The position numbers and the translations under genes were made by a program. From Methanosarcinales archaeon (GTDB lineage: Archaea; Halobacteriota; Methanosarcinia; Methanosarcinales; Methanogasteraceae), in assembly GCA_030672345.1 (NCBI GenBank), contig DAOVGO010000103.1, positions 1-8,350 on the forward strand: DNA of 8,350 nucleotides, in the 5' to 3' direction. Shown here in pieces: positions 1-6,824 of the stretch (position 1 is the first letter of the stretch; each line of letters opens with the position of its first letter). Under the pieces are notes generated by a model. That model had not been told where the DNA came from. It searched no databases and worked only from the letters and a program-made list of their open reading frames with translations.

Positions 1-1127
1 CGCCCTCTTCTGCCCATCTCTTCTGCCTGCCCTGGATTATCCAATAATTTAATGATCCCATCTGCGAATGATTCGGCATCAAAGCGGACGAGGATTCCGC
101 CTCCGCTCGCCCCTAAGACCTCCTTCTGATCCGGTATCTCCTCGTTTGCAACGACCGGCTTTGCCATTGCCATGTATTCAAGCATCTTGATCGGTGAACT
201 GACCTTGTAAAAATCGAGTGGCGGGACCGCGGAGATGCCAAGATTTGCAGCAGCAATAAAGTCCGGAACCTCCCTGAAATGCACGTATCCTGTGAATATC
301 ACATCATCCCTGATTCCAAGCTCGTCTGCGAATTTTTCGAGATCCGATTTGCCGGTTCCGTCCCCGACCATCAGCAGTTTCACATCGCCCCGGCTAGCTC
401 GCACCATCGAGAATGCGTGAATCAGTACATCCGGATGCCTCATCTTGTCCATCGTTCCCACGTATATCACAATTTTAAAATCGCCTAAACCGTATTTATC
501 CCTTATTGCGCGTCCATCTCTATTCATGAACCGTCCCGGGTCAACTCCTTCCGGAAGCGGGGTTATCTTCGATCGATCGATTCCTTTTCTGACAAGATCG
601 TCCTTCAGCCATCTGCTTATCGGGAGGATCAGGTCTGCACTACGAAGGATGCGCATCATCAGGCGTTCTTCGATTTCTGAGACGATGCGCTGGAGATACC
701 ACCTTTTCAAGTAGAGTTTGCGCGTCTCCCGGCTCTGCTCCACCGGAATGCTCATCTCGAATACAAAAGGGACTCTGTACCTCCGTTTGATGTAGAGCGC
801 AAGAAGTCCGTCGAATATGTCATCCCTCACAAGTATTATGTTGTATCTCTCCTGCTTGAAGTTGCTTAAGATAAAAGACGTTCTTCTGATGGCGTATAAC
901 GCCATAGAAACAATTTTAATGGGATGTTTGTCATACCTGCATGGAATAATGAATACGCGAGTCTCGTTGAACGTGGTCTCTCTGATCTCATCAGCCTCCT
1001 CGGATGAGGCGATCCATGTGACGCTGTGACCAAAACCGGTCAGATGGCTCAGGATCTCGTGAGTTGGGTATATCTCTGTTTTCTCGCCGTATCGAAGCCA
1101 GAGCAACATGCATACATTTATTTTCAT
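1..1127 (-). CDS. GT4-family glycosyltransferase, 3' end cut by window edge
   Basis: This gene encodes a retaining, GT-B fold glycosyltransferase that would transfer a sugar from a nucleotide-sugar donor to a growing surface glycan at the cytosolic membrane face. Reading the minus strand from the ATG at 1127 gives 375 open codons to the left edge. The N-terminal acceptor domain starts MKINVCMLLWLRYGE. The C-terminal donor domain contains IVIYVGTMDK (about 219-228), LLMVGDG (251-257), IFTGYV (277-282) and SPIKMLEYMAMAKPVVA (311-327), the last being the GT4 donor-binding signature with E317 as the conserved second glutamate. The first glutamate of the E-x7-E pair is not present, as in WbuB-like members. 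GT4 enzymes usually have about 380-400 residues, so only a short tail is missing. The ATG overlaps the upstream TGA as ATGA, which indicates translational coupling and decides the start. Donor and acceptor sugars are unknown. Confidence 0.93.
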   Translation of the reverse strand, partial: MKINVCMLLWLRYGEKTEIYPTHEILSHLTGFGHSVTWIASSEEADEIRETTFNETRVFIIPCRYDKHPIKIVSMALYAIRRTSFILSNFKQERYNIILVRDDIFDGLLALYIKRRYRVPFVFEMSIPVEQSRETRKLYLKRWYLQRIVSEIEERLMMRILRSADLILPISRWLKDDLVRKGIDRSKITPLPEGVDPGRFMNRDGRAIRDKYGLGDFKIVIYVGTMDKMRHPDVLIHAFSMVRASRGDVKLLMVGDGTGKSDLEKFADELGIRDDVIFTGYVHFREVPDFIAAANLGISAVPPLDFYKVSSPIKMLEYMAMAKPVVANEEIPDQKEVLGASGGGILVRFDAESFADGIIKLLDNPGQAEEMGRRG

Positions 1128-3274
1128 TTCTTGTATATTTCCGAACTGCCGCTATCGTAAACTCTGCCGTACCCGATGAACGCACCCCGGTACTCGCTCA
1201 TGTTGCACATCGTGCCGTTGACCACCAGTTTGTCCATGACTGCATTGGTATAGTACAGGTAAATATACTCGCGTCTCCTCCCGTGTCCCGAAAACGAGTA
1301 ATCATCGATCCTGCCTGGCGGAATTATACCCTGGCTCAGCAATCGATGGCTTCCGAAGATATCTGTAACGCTGACGCTGGCATGTGAGTTTTCTTTGACA
1401 GTCAAAGCCAGCCATTTTGCAGCAGAGCTCTCCGAATCATGGATGTATTCGCAGGCATACGCCTCCCCCTCCGAATTCAGGATGACTGAAACCGGGGCGC
1501 CGAATATCTGGTATGTAACACCTGTGACAAACATCGAATAGGATAGGAGTATCACGAGAATGATCCGGCAGGAGTTTAACTTTAATCCGAAACGTTCCGA
1601 TAGCACTATGCCACCAATAACAAAACAGACCGACAAGACGACTACAACAAGCGAATACAATCGGCAAATGTCGTAACCTACTGAAAGATACGGCAGCAGA
1701 ACGATAGCCAGCAGCAACCCCGAGCACGCCAGTGCCATTGTCAGATATTCCATTTCAAACCGCGTCTTCAAGAAATCCGGCTTTTTGAGTCGGATATCCT
1801 GTATATCCCGCGTATCATGTGTATCCTGTGCATCCACCATCCCCTGAAACTTCCTAACCATTGTAAGAACTCCGATTCCTATGAAAAGAAATGTGCACCA
1901 TGTAACAAGAAGATTGACCTTGCTCAGCACCGAATATGCGAGTCCCTGACCGAATAATAACTGGAACATGTCTGTTCTCGATTCTTCGATGAAAAAATTG
2001 TTCAGATTGGCGAGTGTATCTCTGATGAACGTCACACCAGCGCTAAACGCAGAATCGGTTAGCTGGGCATACCAGATGAAGATCACAACAAAAAAGAACA
2101 GAACGGCTCGCAGACCTATCATTCTCCCGAAAGTGAATCTTCTCGATGCCATCTCTGCCGCAACCCAGCTAAAAAGTAGTATAAAGAAGAATATATATGT
2201 AGTGGAGTAATGCGATACCACCATAGCCAATAGAAAGACAAGGAACATGATCCTCTGTTTTGCCGGATCGATTTTGTTGTTGAATATGGCCATTACCGCC
2301 AGAGCGGCAAAGAAGATCGCAACGTTCGTGCGCGCGCTTCCTGCTACACTAAGGAAGGTTGACTGCGAAATAAAGAAGAACGAAGCCAGAAACGCATGCA
2401 GGTCGCCAACATATCTCCGTGATATTACATATATCGCCAGAGGGGCGAATGAGCATATCGCCACATAAACCCATTTAAAGAGATATTCCTGCGCATCCGC
2501 GCCCATGATGGACTGAAATATCGCGGGCAGCAGTGAGATGCTTAAACACGCATCCAGCAGAGCGTGTTCGGCGATGCCCCAGTGCAGATTGTCAAGAGTT
2601 GTCTGAAACAGGTAATATTCTGCGTGCACATCACGCCCCCAGATATGGGGAAATCTCAATGAATAGATCAGGAGAAGCGATATGCTGATCAGATATAGCA
2701 CAACAGGATATAATCTCTCTGGAAATTTCCGGTTGTAGATGCAGACTGAGGCTACATAAGCCGGGATCAAGAGCAGCACGGCGATCAAAACAGTATTATT
2801 ACCTGTTGCATCCATGATGTGTGATCCGAGTATGCTCAATGCCGGAAAGAATACTGGAGCGATCAAAAACGCCTTTTCAGAGCTGCTCAGATCTAAATTC
2901 GGGATAGGAAATAGCGAATCATCATCCACTGCGCATCCTGCAATTAATAATATGATAAATGCGATATCAAATGAGATCAGAAGAGAAACGGTCGATAATG
3001 GCGTTTCAAAGCCCATGGCAAGCAACAGATTGTTTAACAACAATCCAGAGAACATCAGGAATGCGATACTCAATCCAGCCATCAATGCAGCTTTTTCTGC
3101 AATTCCTATCCGGTTCAGTTTGAATATCCGCAGAATCAACAACCCGGGCAGGATGGCAAGAAAAATAAATCCGGATACCGGTCTCAGGAGTGGCAGGTCC
3201 AGAAATACCGAGAGATTCGTTGTGATAACCACTGTTATGGCGAACCATCTAACGTATCCCGGTTTCAATCTCAT
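1124..3274 (-). CDS. DUF2206-type multi-spanning archaeal membrane protein
   Basis: This is a 716-residue integral membrane protein whose layout matches the archaeal DUF2206 family; its biochemical function is unknown. It has roughly 15 hydrophobic segments between residues 9 and 591, followed by a soluble C-terminal part (about 592-716) that probably faces outside. Recognisable features are PLLRPVSGFIFLAILPGLLILR (28-49), a loop IWGRDVHAEYYLF (211-223) with D215, H217 and E219, VVSHYSTTYIF (352-362), YDICRLYSL (534-542) and the C-terminal VYDSGSSEIY (705-714). The acidic loop after a transmembrane helix resembles GT-C-fold glycosyltransferases, so a glycan transfer or polymerisation role is plausible but is inference. 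A DxxDxx repeat occupies residues 481-495. The ATG at 3274 follows AAGGAG by 6 bases. The gene lies between two GT4 genes, 10 bases after one and overlapping the other by 4, so it belongs to their pathway. Confidence 0.85.
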   Translation of the reverse strand: MRLKPGYVRWFAITVVITTNLSVFLDLPLLRPVSGFIFLAILPGLLILRIFKLNRIGIAEKAALMAGLSIAFLMFSGLLLNNLLLAMGFETPLSTVSLLISFDIAFIILLIAGCAVDDDSLFPIPNLDLSSSEKAFLIAPVFFPALSILGSHIMDATGNNTVLIAVLLLIPAYVASVCIYNRKFPERLYPVVLYLISISLLLIYSLRFPHIWGRDVHAEYYLFQTTLDNLHWGIAEHALLDACLSISLLPAIFQSIMGADAQEYLFKWVYVAICSFAPLAIYVISRRYVGDLHAFLASFFFISQSTFLSVAGSARTNVAIFFAALAVMAIFNNKIDPAKQRIMFLVFLLAMVVSHYSTTYIFFFILLFSWVAAEMASRRFTFGRMIGLRAVLFFFVVIFIWYAQLTDSAFSAGVTFIRDTLANLNNFFIEESRTDMFQLLFGQGLAYSVLSKVNLLVTWCTFLFIGIGVLTMVRKFQGMVDAQDTHDTRDIQDIRLKKPDFLKTRFEMEYLTMALACSGLLLAIVLLPYLSVGYDICRLYSLVVVVLSVCFVIGGIVLSERFGLKLNSCRIILVILLSYSMFVTGVTYQIFGAPVSVILNSEGEAYACEYIHDSESSAAKWLALTVKENSHASVSVTDIFGSHRLLSQGIIPPGRIDDYSFSGHGRRREYIYLYYTNAVMDKLVVNGTMCNMSEYRGAFIGYGRVYDSGSSEIYKK
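1790..1834 (-). repeat. Five tandem copies of a degenerate 9-bp unit inside the DUF2206 gene
   Basis: Read on the minus strand, the units are GATGCACAG, GATACACAT, GATACGCGG, GATATACAG and GATATCCGA. They encode DAQ, DTH, DTR, DIQ and DIR, five D-x-x triplets at residues 481-495. The unit is in frame (9 bp), so copy-number change would not break the gene. It lies in a hydrophilic stretch (about 474-507) between hydrophobic segments, probably a loop that tolerates insertion. Confidence 0.85.
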
Positions 3275-3280
3275 CGATAG

Positions 3281-3286
3281 CTCCTT
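3281..3286 (-). promoter_or_regulatory. Shine-Dalgarno AAGGAG for the DUF2206 gene, overlapping the upstream stop
   Basis: On the minus strand AAGGAG lies 6 bases before the ATG at 3274. Its first two bases are the last two of the TAA stop (3287-3285) of the upstream GT4 gene. This fixes the DUF2206 start and suggests ribosomes can terminate and re-initiate locally. Confidence 0.8.
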
Positions 3287-4427
3287 AAACGGTTGTTAAT
3301 ATCTTTCGGTACTGTTCAACAGCAGCCACGTACGTGTACTCTTCTTCCACCAGTTTTCGAGCGTTCGTTATGATCTCATCGAGATCAGGATATTTTAGAG
3401 CCCTCATAACACCTTCTGCGATGCCTTCCGGCGAATTGTTTTCGAGGATGAACCCGGTTGCTTCATCCTTCACCAGATCTGGTACCGCTCCGACAGGCGT
3501 TGCCAGAACCGGTGTGCCGCACGCCATCGCCTCCAGCAGTATATTGGGGAGCCCTTCGGTGTGAGAGGGTAAAACCAGCAACTTCAGTTCATTCAGACAT
3601 ATGGGGAGTTTTTCATGGGGCAGCCACCCGGATAGTCGTATCCTCTCGCTTGAATTGTTTTTATCGATGAACTGCTCAATCTCACCCAATAGATTGCCGT
3701 CGCCACATATAGCGATGCCAATCCCGTCATTTTCCTCCAGCACCTGTGGAATTGCCTCGATAAAATTCAGGATTCCCTTTTCCACGCTAAAACGCCCGAT
3801 ATATCCAATTGTCTTGTCTCGATCATCTATCTTCTTCAGTATTTTGAACGTATCAACATCTAAAAAATGCTCGTGAGCTATTGAGACCTTGCCCTGGTAT
3901 CGTCCGAGGCGCCACTCATCAATATGCCTTTTCGAATAGAGAATGATCCTATACGAAAGCGCGGAATTGATCTTCAGTAGCGCTTTCAGGGGCATACGGA
4001 GAATGTCCCCCTGCATCACAAAGGGTTTCGCGTAATCAGATGCTATGACCAGTATAACCTTCTTTCCTGCTAATCTTGCAGCCAATATCGGTAACGTCAG
4101 GCTATCCCCCATAAAACAGATCCAGAGGTCTACATGTCTTGACAGCGATAGTATCTTGCGCAGGATCTGAAATTCGATACGGATGTGGTTTGCAACCCCG
4201 CTGAGTATGCCAGATCTGGTATTTCTCTTTATCGTGTAGAGATGAAGATTTTCACGGATCTTTTCGGAAGAGGGTGCCCAGACATCTCCTGTGATGAGAT
4301 AAATGTCATCTGAAAGGGAGGATAGTATGGCGATGATATTTGTTACCGGAACGACTCCCGACCTCCTGATAGGACCGGTAAATACACCCACGCGGAGTGG
4401 TTTTTTCATATCTTTTTCATCGCTCAT
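3285..4427 (-). CDS. GT4-family glycosyltransferase
   Basis: This gene encodes a GT-B fold, retaining glycosyltransferase that would transfer a sugar from a nucleotide-sugar to a lipid-linked or glycan acceptor. From the ATG at 4427 it is 380 residues, a full family length. The N-terminal domain starts after a short polar leader with PLRVGVFTGPIRRSGVV. The C-terminal domain shows IGYIGRFSVEKG (about 207-218, with the donor-phosphate R and K), IGIAICGDGNLLGEIE (236-251), RLSGWLPHEKLP (264-275) and the canonical E-x7-E motif HTEGLPNILLEAMACGTPVLAT, with E291 and E299. No transmembrane helix is evident, so it is probably cytosolic or peripheral. The start is uncertain. The frame stays open to a TTG at 4448, but that codon borders the TATA-like tract. 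ATG 4427 sits near the expected transcription start, and ATG 4409 is also possible. It is the first gene of the left operon, 10 bases ahead of the DUF2206 gene. Confidence 0.92.
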   Translation of the reverse strand: MSDEKDMKKPLRVGVFTGPIRRSGVVPVTNIIAILSSLSDDIYLITGDVWAPSSEKIRENLHLYTIKRNTRSGILSGVANHIRIEFQILRKILSLSRHVDLWICFMGDSLTLPILAARLAGKKVILVIASDYAKPFVMQGDILRMPLKALLKINSALSYRIILYSKRHIDEWRLGRYQGKVSIAHEHFLDVDTFKILKKIDDRDKTIGYIGRFSVEKGILNFIEAIPQVLEENDGIGIAICGDGNLLGEIEQFIDKNNSSERIRLSGWLPHEKLPICLNELKLLVLPSHTEGLPNILLEAMACGTPVLATPVGAVPDLVKDEATGFILENNSPEGIAEGVMRALKYPDLDEIITNARKLVEEEYTYVAAVEQYRKILTTV

Positions 4428-4448
4428 CGGATCACAGGAGGTTTTCAA

Positions 4449-4457
4449 TAATTATAT
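4449..4457. promoter_or_regulatory. TATA-like tract in the divergent intergenic region
   Basis: The gap 4428-4530 separates the divergent GT4 and methyltransferase genes. It contains the AT-only tract TAATTATAT, which reads ATATAATTA on the minus strand. Archaeal TATA boxes lie roughly 25 bases before the transcript start. That would put a minus-strand start near 4426, almost at the ATG at 4427 (leaderless or nearly so), and a plus-strand start near 4480, leaving a leader of about 50 bases before 4531. No clear BRE element or operator palindrome is visible. The assignment rests on composition and position only. Confidence 0.4.
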
Positions 4458-4520
4458 CAATCATCCGGTAGTAAACGTTTTCCATCCCGCGATAGCCCAG
4501 ACGCCATGTTTATGCAGATT

Positions 4521-4525
4521 GGGGG
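4521..4525 (+). promoter_or_regulatory. Possible G-rich Shine-Dalgarno of the methyltransferase gene
   Basis: GGGGG lies 5 bases before the ATG at 4531. It pairs only partly with the CCUCC anti-Shine-Dalgarno. It is nevertheless the best candidate upstream of any ATG in this frame, so it supports 4531 over the ATG at 4543. Confidence 0.4.
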
Positions 4526-4530
4526 CTTTC

Positions 4531-5334
4531 ATGAAGCTTGCAATGAGATCCGGAGACGATGCGAAAGAGTACTTCAGCGACGAGGACACGGTTGCCAGAT
4601 GGTGGAATCCCGAGGACGGAGACTCGTTACTTGCCCTGCATTTCAAGAAACAGGTACGCTACGCCACCGAACAGTTCGACTGGAATGGAAAGGACGTTCT
4701 GGATGTGGGAACCGGCAGAGGACGGTTCGCAATATCATTCGCACTCAAGGGAGCCAATGTCTATGCCATGGATATCTCCAAAGAGATGCTGCAACTGGCT
4801 GAAAACGAATCAGATAGGGTGGGTGCCAGGATAGAATTTCATCAGGGAGATGCAGAGAATCTGCCGTACGCTGACGAAAGTTTTGACATAGTAACCTGTA
4901 TGGAGGCGATTATGCATCTACCAGACCCAGAGAAAGCCATACACGAACTGGCAAGGGTTGCCAGACCCGGCGCAAAGATTGCCGTCAGCATGAATAACGC
5001 AATATCCATGACCAATCTTGTTCTCTCAGTCCAGTTTCATGTTCATCTGTACCGCATCTTGAAGAAGAGACCCAGAATACACTGGACATACACAACAGGA
5101 CAGTTCAGGCGGTTCCTTGACGAAGCTGGTCTGAAAATAGAGCGGTCTTATGGAATAGGTCTTATCCAGCCCGAAGCAGAGCTGTATATTCTTCCGGGAG
5201 TTTCTTTGCCGTTAATTCCGGAATCATTCGGCAGATGGTTCCTGGAAAGTGTCGAAGAGCGATTCAGACTTGGCGAGGGGTCTTTGCAGAACTTTATGAA
5301 GGCGGTGGTGTTTATAACAAGTAAAGACCGGTGA
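4531..5334 (+). CDS. Class I SAM-dependent methyltransferase (Methyltransf_11 type)
   Basis: This 267-residue enzyme has a Rossmann-type SAM-binding core. Motif I is DVLDVGTGRGRFAISFA (55-71). An acidic residue for the SAM ribose follows at D81 in YAMDIS. HQGDAENLPYADESFDIV (104-121) carries D107, typical for adenine contact, and the post-core region is ELARVARPGAKIAVSM (139-154). The divergent C-terminal part (about 155-267) probably recognises the substrate. Given the surrounding glycosyltransferases, O-methylation of a sugar is a reasonable inference, but quinone-, lipid- and small-molecule methyltransferases share this fold. I chose the ATG at 4531 because the upstream part of the open frame (from 4303) is antisense to the GT4 gene and resembles no methyltransferase N-terminus. 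The gene diverges from the left operon and its stop lies within the ribosome-binding site of the next gene, so the two are coupled. Confidence 0.9.
   Translation: MKLAMRSGDDAKEYFSDEDTVARWWNPEDGDSLLALHFKKQVRYATEQFDWNGKDVLDVGTGRGRFAISFALKGANVYAMDISKEMLQLAENESDRVGARIEFHQGDAENLPYADESFDIVTCMEAIMHLPDPEKAIHELARVARPGAKIAVSMNNAISMTNLVLSVQFHVHLYRILKKRPRIHWTYTTGQFRRFLDEAGLKIERSYGIGLIQPEAELYILPGVSLPLIPESFGRWFLESVEERFRLGEGSLQNFMKAVVFITSKDR
5330..5334 (+). promoter_or_regulatory. Shine-Dalgarno GGTGA of the GT-C-like gene, containing the upstream stop codon
   Basis: GGTGA, a perfect match to the usual 16S rRNA 3' tail, ends 8 bases before the ATG at 5343. Its last three bases are the TGA stop of the methyltransferase. 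This favours the ATG at 5343 over the in-frame GTG at 5331, which would itself lie inside this site. Confidence 0.7.
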
Positions 5335-5342
5335 GTGTCAGA

Positions 5343-6824
5343 ATGAATGTGAAGAAGAGTATATTTTCAATATTACTAATTTCACTCTTTCTCCTCGTGA
5401 GTTACGACAGACTGCATCAATGGGATGGGGTGTATTACCTGTATGAAGCTGCATTCGTGCCGGTATCAGAATACGACAACTTTTTAACCGCTAAATACGG
5501 GCATCTTCTCTTAATGAAAGCATTCATAAGCCTGACAGGAACCGGACTGGATGCTCTGTCCTATCTTGATCTGATATATGCGCTGATGGTGTTATCTTTT
5601 GTTTTCGTAGCCTTCAAGCTCCTGAAAGAACTTTTAGACGGTGAAAACGATGCGGTTTGCGCTGCCATCATCCTTATGTTCCTGCCGCTCACGCTGTACC
5701 TTTCGTTCAAAACGCTCTCCGAGGTTCCAGCTCTTTTACTGAGTGCCCTTGGCATATTGTCCTTTTATCTTGGGTTAAAAGAAGAGCATAGATACCGAGC
5801 GCTCTTTTTCATCTCATGTTCAGGCATTCTGCTATTTTTCGCTACGGTATGCAGGTCTGATGCATCGATAATGTTTTTTTCATTCGTTTTAGCATTGATA
5901 GTGATCTATGGAAGCGAGTTTGGATTAAAAAAACTATTTTCATCACTTGCAGTAGTTTGCACAATCTTTTCTCTGCTTCTCGTCATATCGATTCTTTTAT
6001 CAAATACCGATATCTTCAGTTACTACTTCTCTGATGCGCATAGAAGCGCACAATATTACGAGAGCATACCTGCCAGATTATTCCGGACGGGTCTGGAAGG
6101 CGCTCTTTTTTGTCTACTGCTGATACCGTCCCTGCTCGGCTACAGAGAAAAACGATTCAGGTTTGCATTGATCTGGTTCATATCTGCGAGCATTCCGGTC
6201 TGGATCATGTCCAACCACATCGAAACACGGTTTCTGTATCATAATCTAATTCCACTGTCCATATTGATCTTTATTGGGTTTTCGATGGTGTTCGACAGGA
6301 TGAGTGAGATTGTTAATAAAAAAACCGCTAAGATCGGGGTTGTCACCGTCTTTGCCGGAATATTAATCGGGAATGTGTTTTTTGTGGAATTCATGGAGAC
6401 TGAGCTCGACGAAAGTGCGTATACCCGTCTATTCGAAGAGATAGACGCCTTATACGATGATAAAATTATTTTGATCCCTTATGCATTTGTGGATTACAGT
6501 TTTCTGAAGTTTGCATTCCCGGATGAAGAAATATTCACCGTACAAAACATTGAGAATACAGAAGAAGAACGAGAACTGATGGAAGAAGAATATGGTGATG
6601 GATATCTGGGCGACACCGTTTCACTGGAACAATTCAATGAAACGACGGTGTTGTATATCTCATGGCGCTCCCGGAGAGATTACCTTCTATTCAAAGACGA
6701 AGAATACGGCACATATAATTACAGCTGGGTAACGAGGGACCCTCAAATCGAACTGACAAAGGTTCTTGAAGAAGGCCATATTCGCAGGATTCGGTATGAG
6801 GCGTACTCGGTCAGAATCACGTAA
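5343..6824 (+). CDS. GT-C-like integral membrane glycosyltransferase (PMT/ArnT-like)
   Basis: From the ATG at 5343 this is a 493-residue polytopic membrane protein with the plan of GT-C enzymes, which take sugars from polyprenyl-phosphate carriers at the extracytoplasmic face. A first helix (about 5-20) is followed by a loop with HQWDGVYYLYEA (25-36); D28 is the best candidate for the catalytic acidic residue. Further features are TLSEVPALLLSALGILSFYLG (124-144), a family-like acidic residue before a helix, CRSDASIMFF (170-179) and HIETRFLYHNLIPL (292-305), which resembles the conserved region before the last helices. About 9-10 hydrophobic segments precede a last helix near 329-348. A soluble, acid-rich tail (350-493) follows, with a glutamate cluster around 403-416. 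The family assignment comes from topology and short motifs, so the exact GT family is open. The gene is coupled to the upstream methyltransferase. Its last 8 bases overlap the end of the convergent GT2 gene. Confidence 0.75.
   Translation: MNVKKSIFSILLISLFLLVSYDRLHQWDGVYYLYEAAFVPVSEYDNFLTAKYGHLLLMKAFISLTGTGLDALSYLDLIYALMVLSFVFVAFKLLKELLDGENDAVCAAIILMFLPLTLYLSFKTLSEVPALLLSALGILSFYLGLKEEHRYRALFFISCSGILLFFATVCRSDASIMFFSFVLALIVIYGSEFGLKKLFSSLAVVCTIFSLLLVISILLSNTDIFSYYFSDAHRSAQYYESIPARLFRTGLEGALFCLLLIPSLLGYREKRFRFALIWFISASIPVWIMSNHIETRFLYHNLIPLSILIFIGFSMVFDRMSEIVNKKTAKIGVVTVFAGILIGNVFFVEFMETELDESAYTRLFEEIDALYDDKIILIPYAFVDYSFLKFAFPDEEIFTVQNIENTEEERELMEEEYGDGYLGDTVSLEQFNETTVLYISWRSRRDYLLFKDEEYGTYNYSWVTRDPQIELTKVLEEGHIRRIRYEAYSVRIT

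Noticed and set aside
471..483. AT palindrome ATTTTAAAAT inside the left GT4 gene, considered as a promoter
   Set aside because: It lies in the middle of the donor-domain coding sequence (DFKIVIY), and no gene starts nearby on either strand.
1790..1834. CRISPR-like array
   Set aside because: The 9-bp units are directly adjacent with no spacers, are in frame inside a gene and number only five.
2814..3299. Plus-strand open frame of 161 codons antisense to the start of the DUF2206 gene
   Set aside because: The opposite strand encodes a coherent membrane protein with family motifs. The antisense product is Asn/Ile/Arg-rich with no domain or clear ribosome-binding site.
4303..4530. N-terminal extension of the middle methyltransferase to a start at 4303
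   Set aside because: Most of this stretch is antisense to the GT4 gene and the rest is intergenic with the TATA-like tract. The methyltransferase-like sequence begins only after 4531.
5331..5342. GTG at 5331 as start of the GT-C-like gene
   Set aside because: The GTG is itself part of the GGTGA ribosome-binding motif. The in-frame ATG at 5343 is correctly spaced (8 bases) from that motif.
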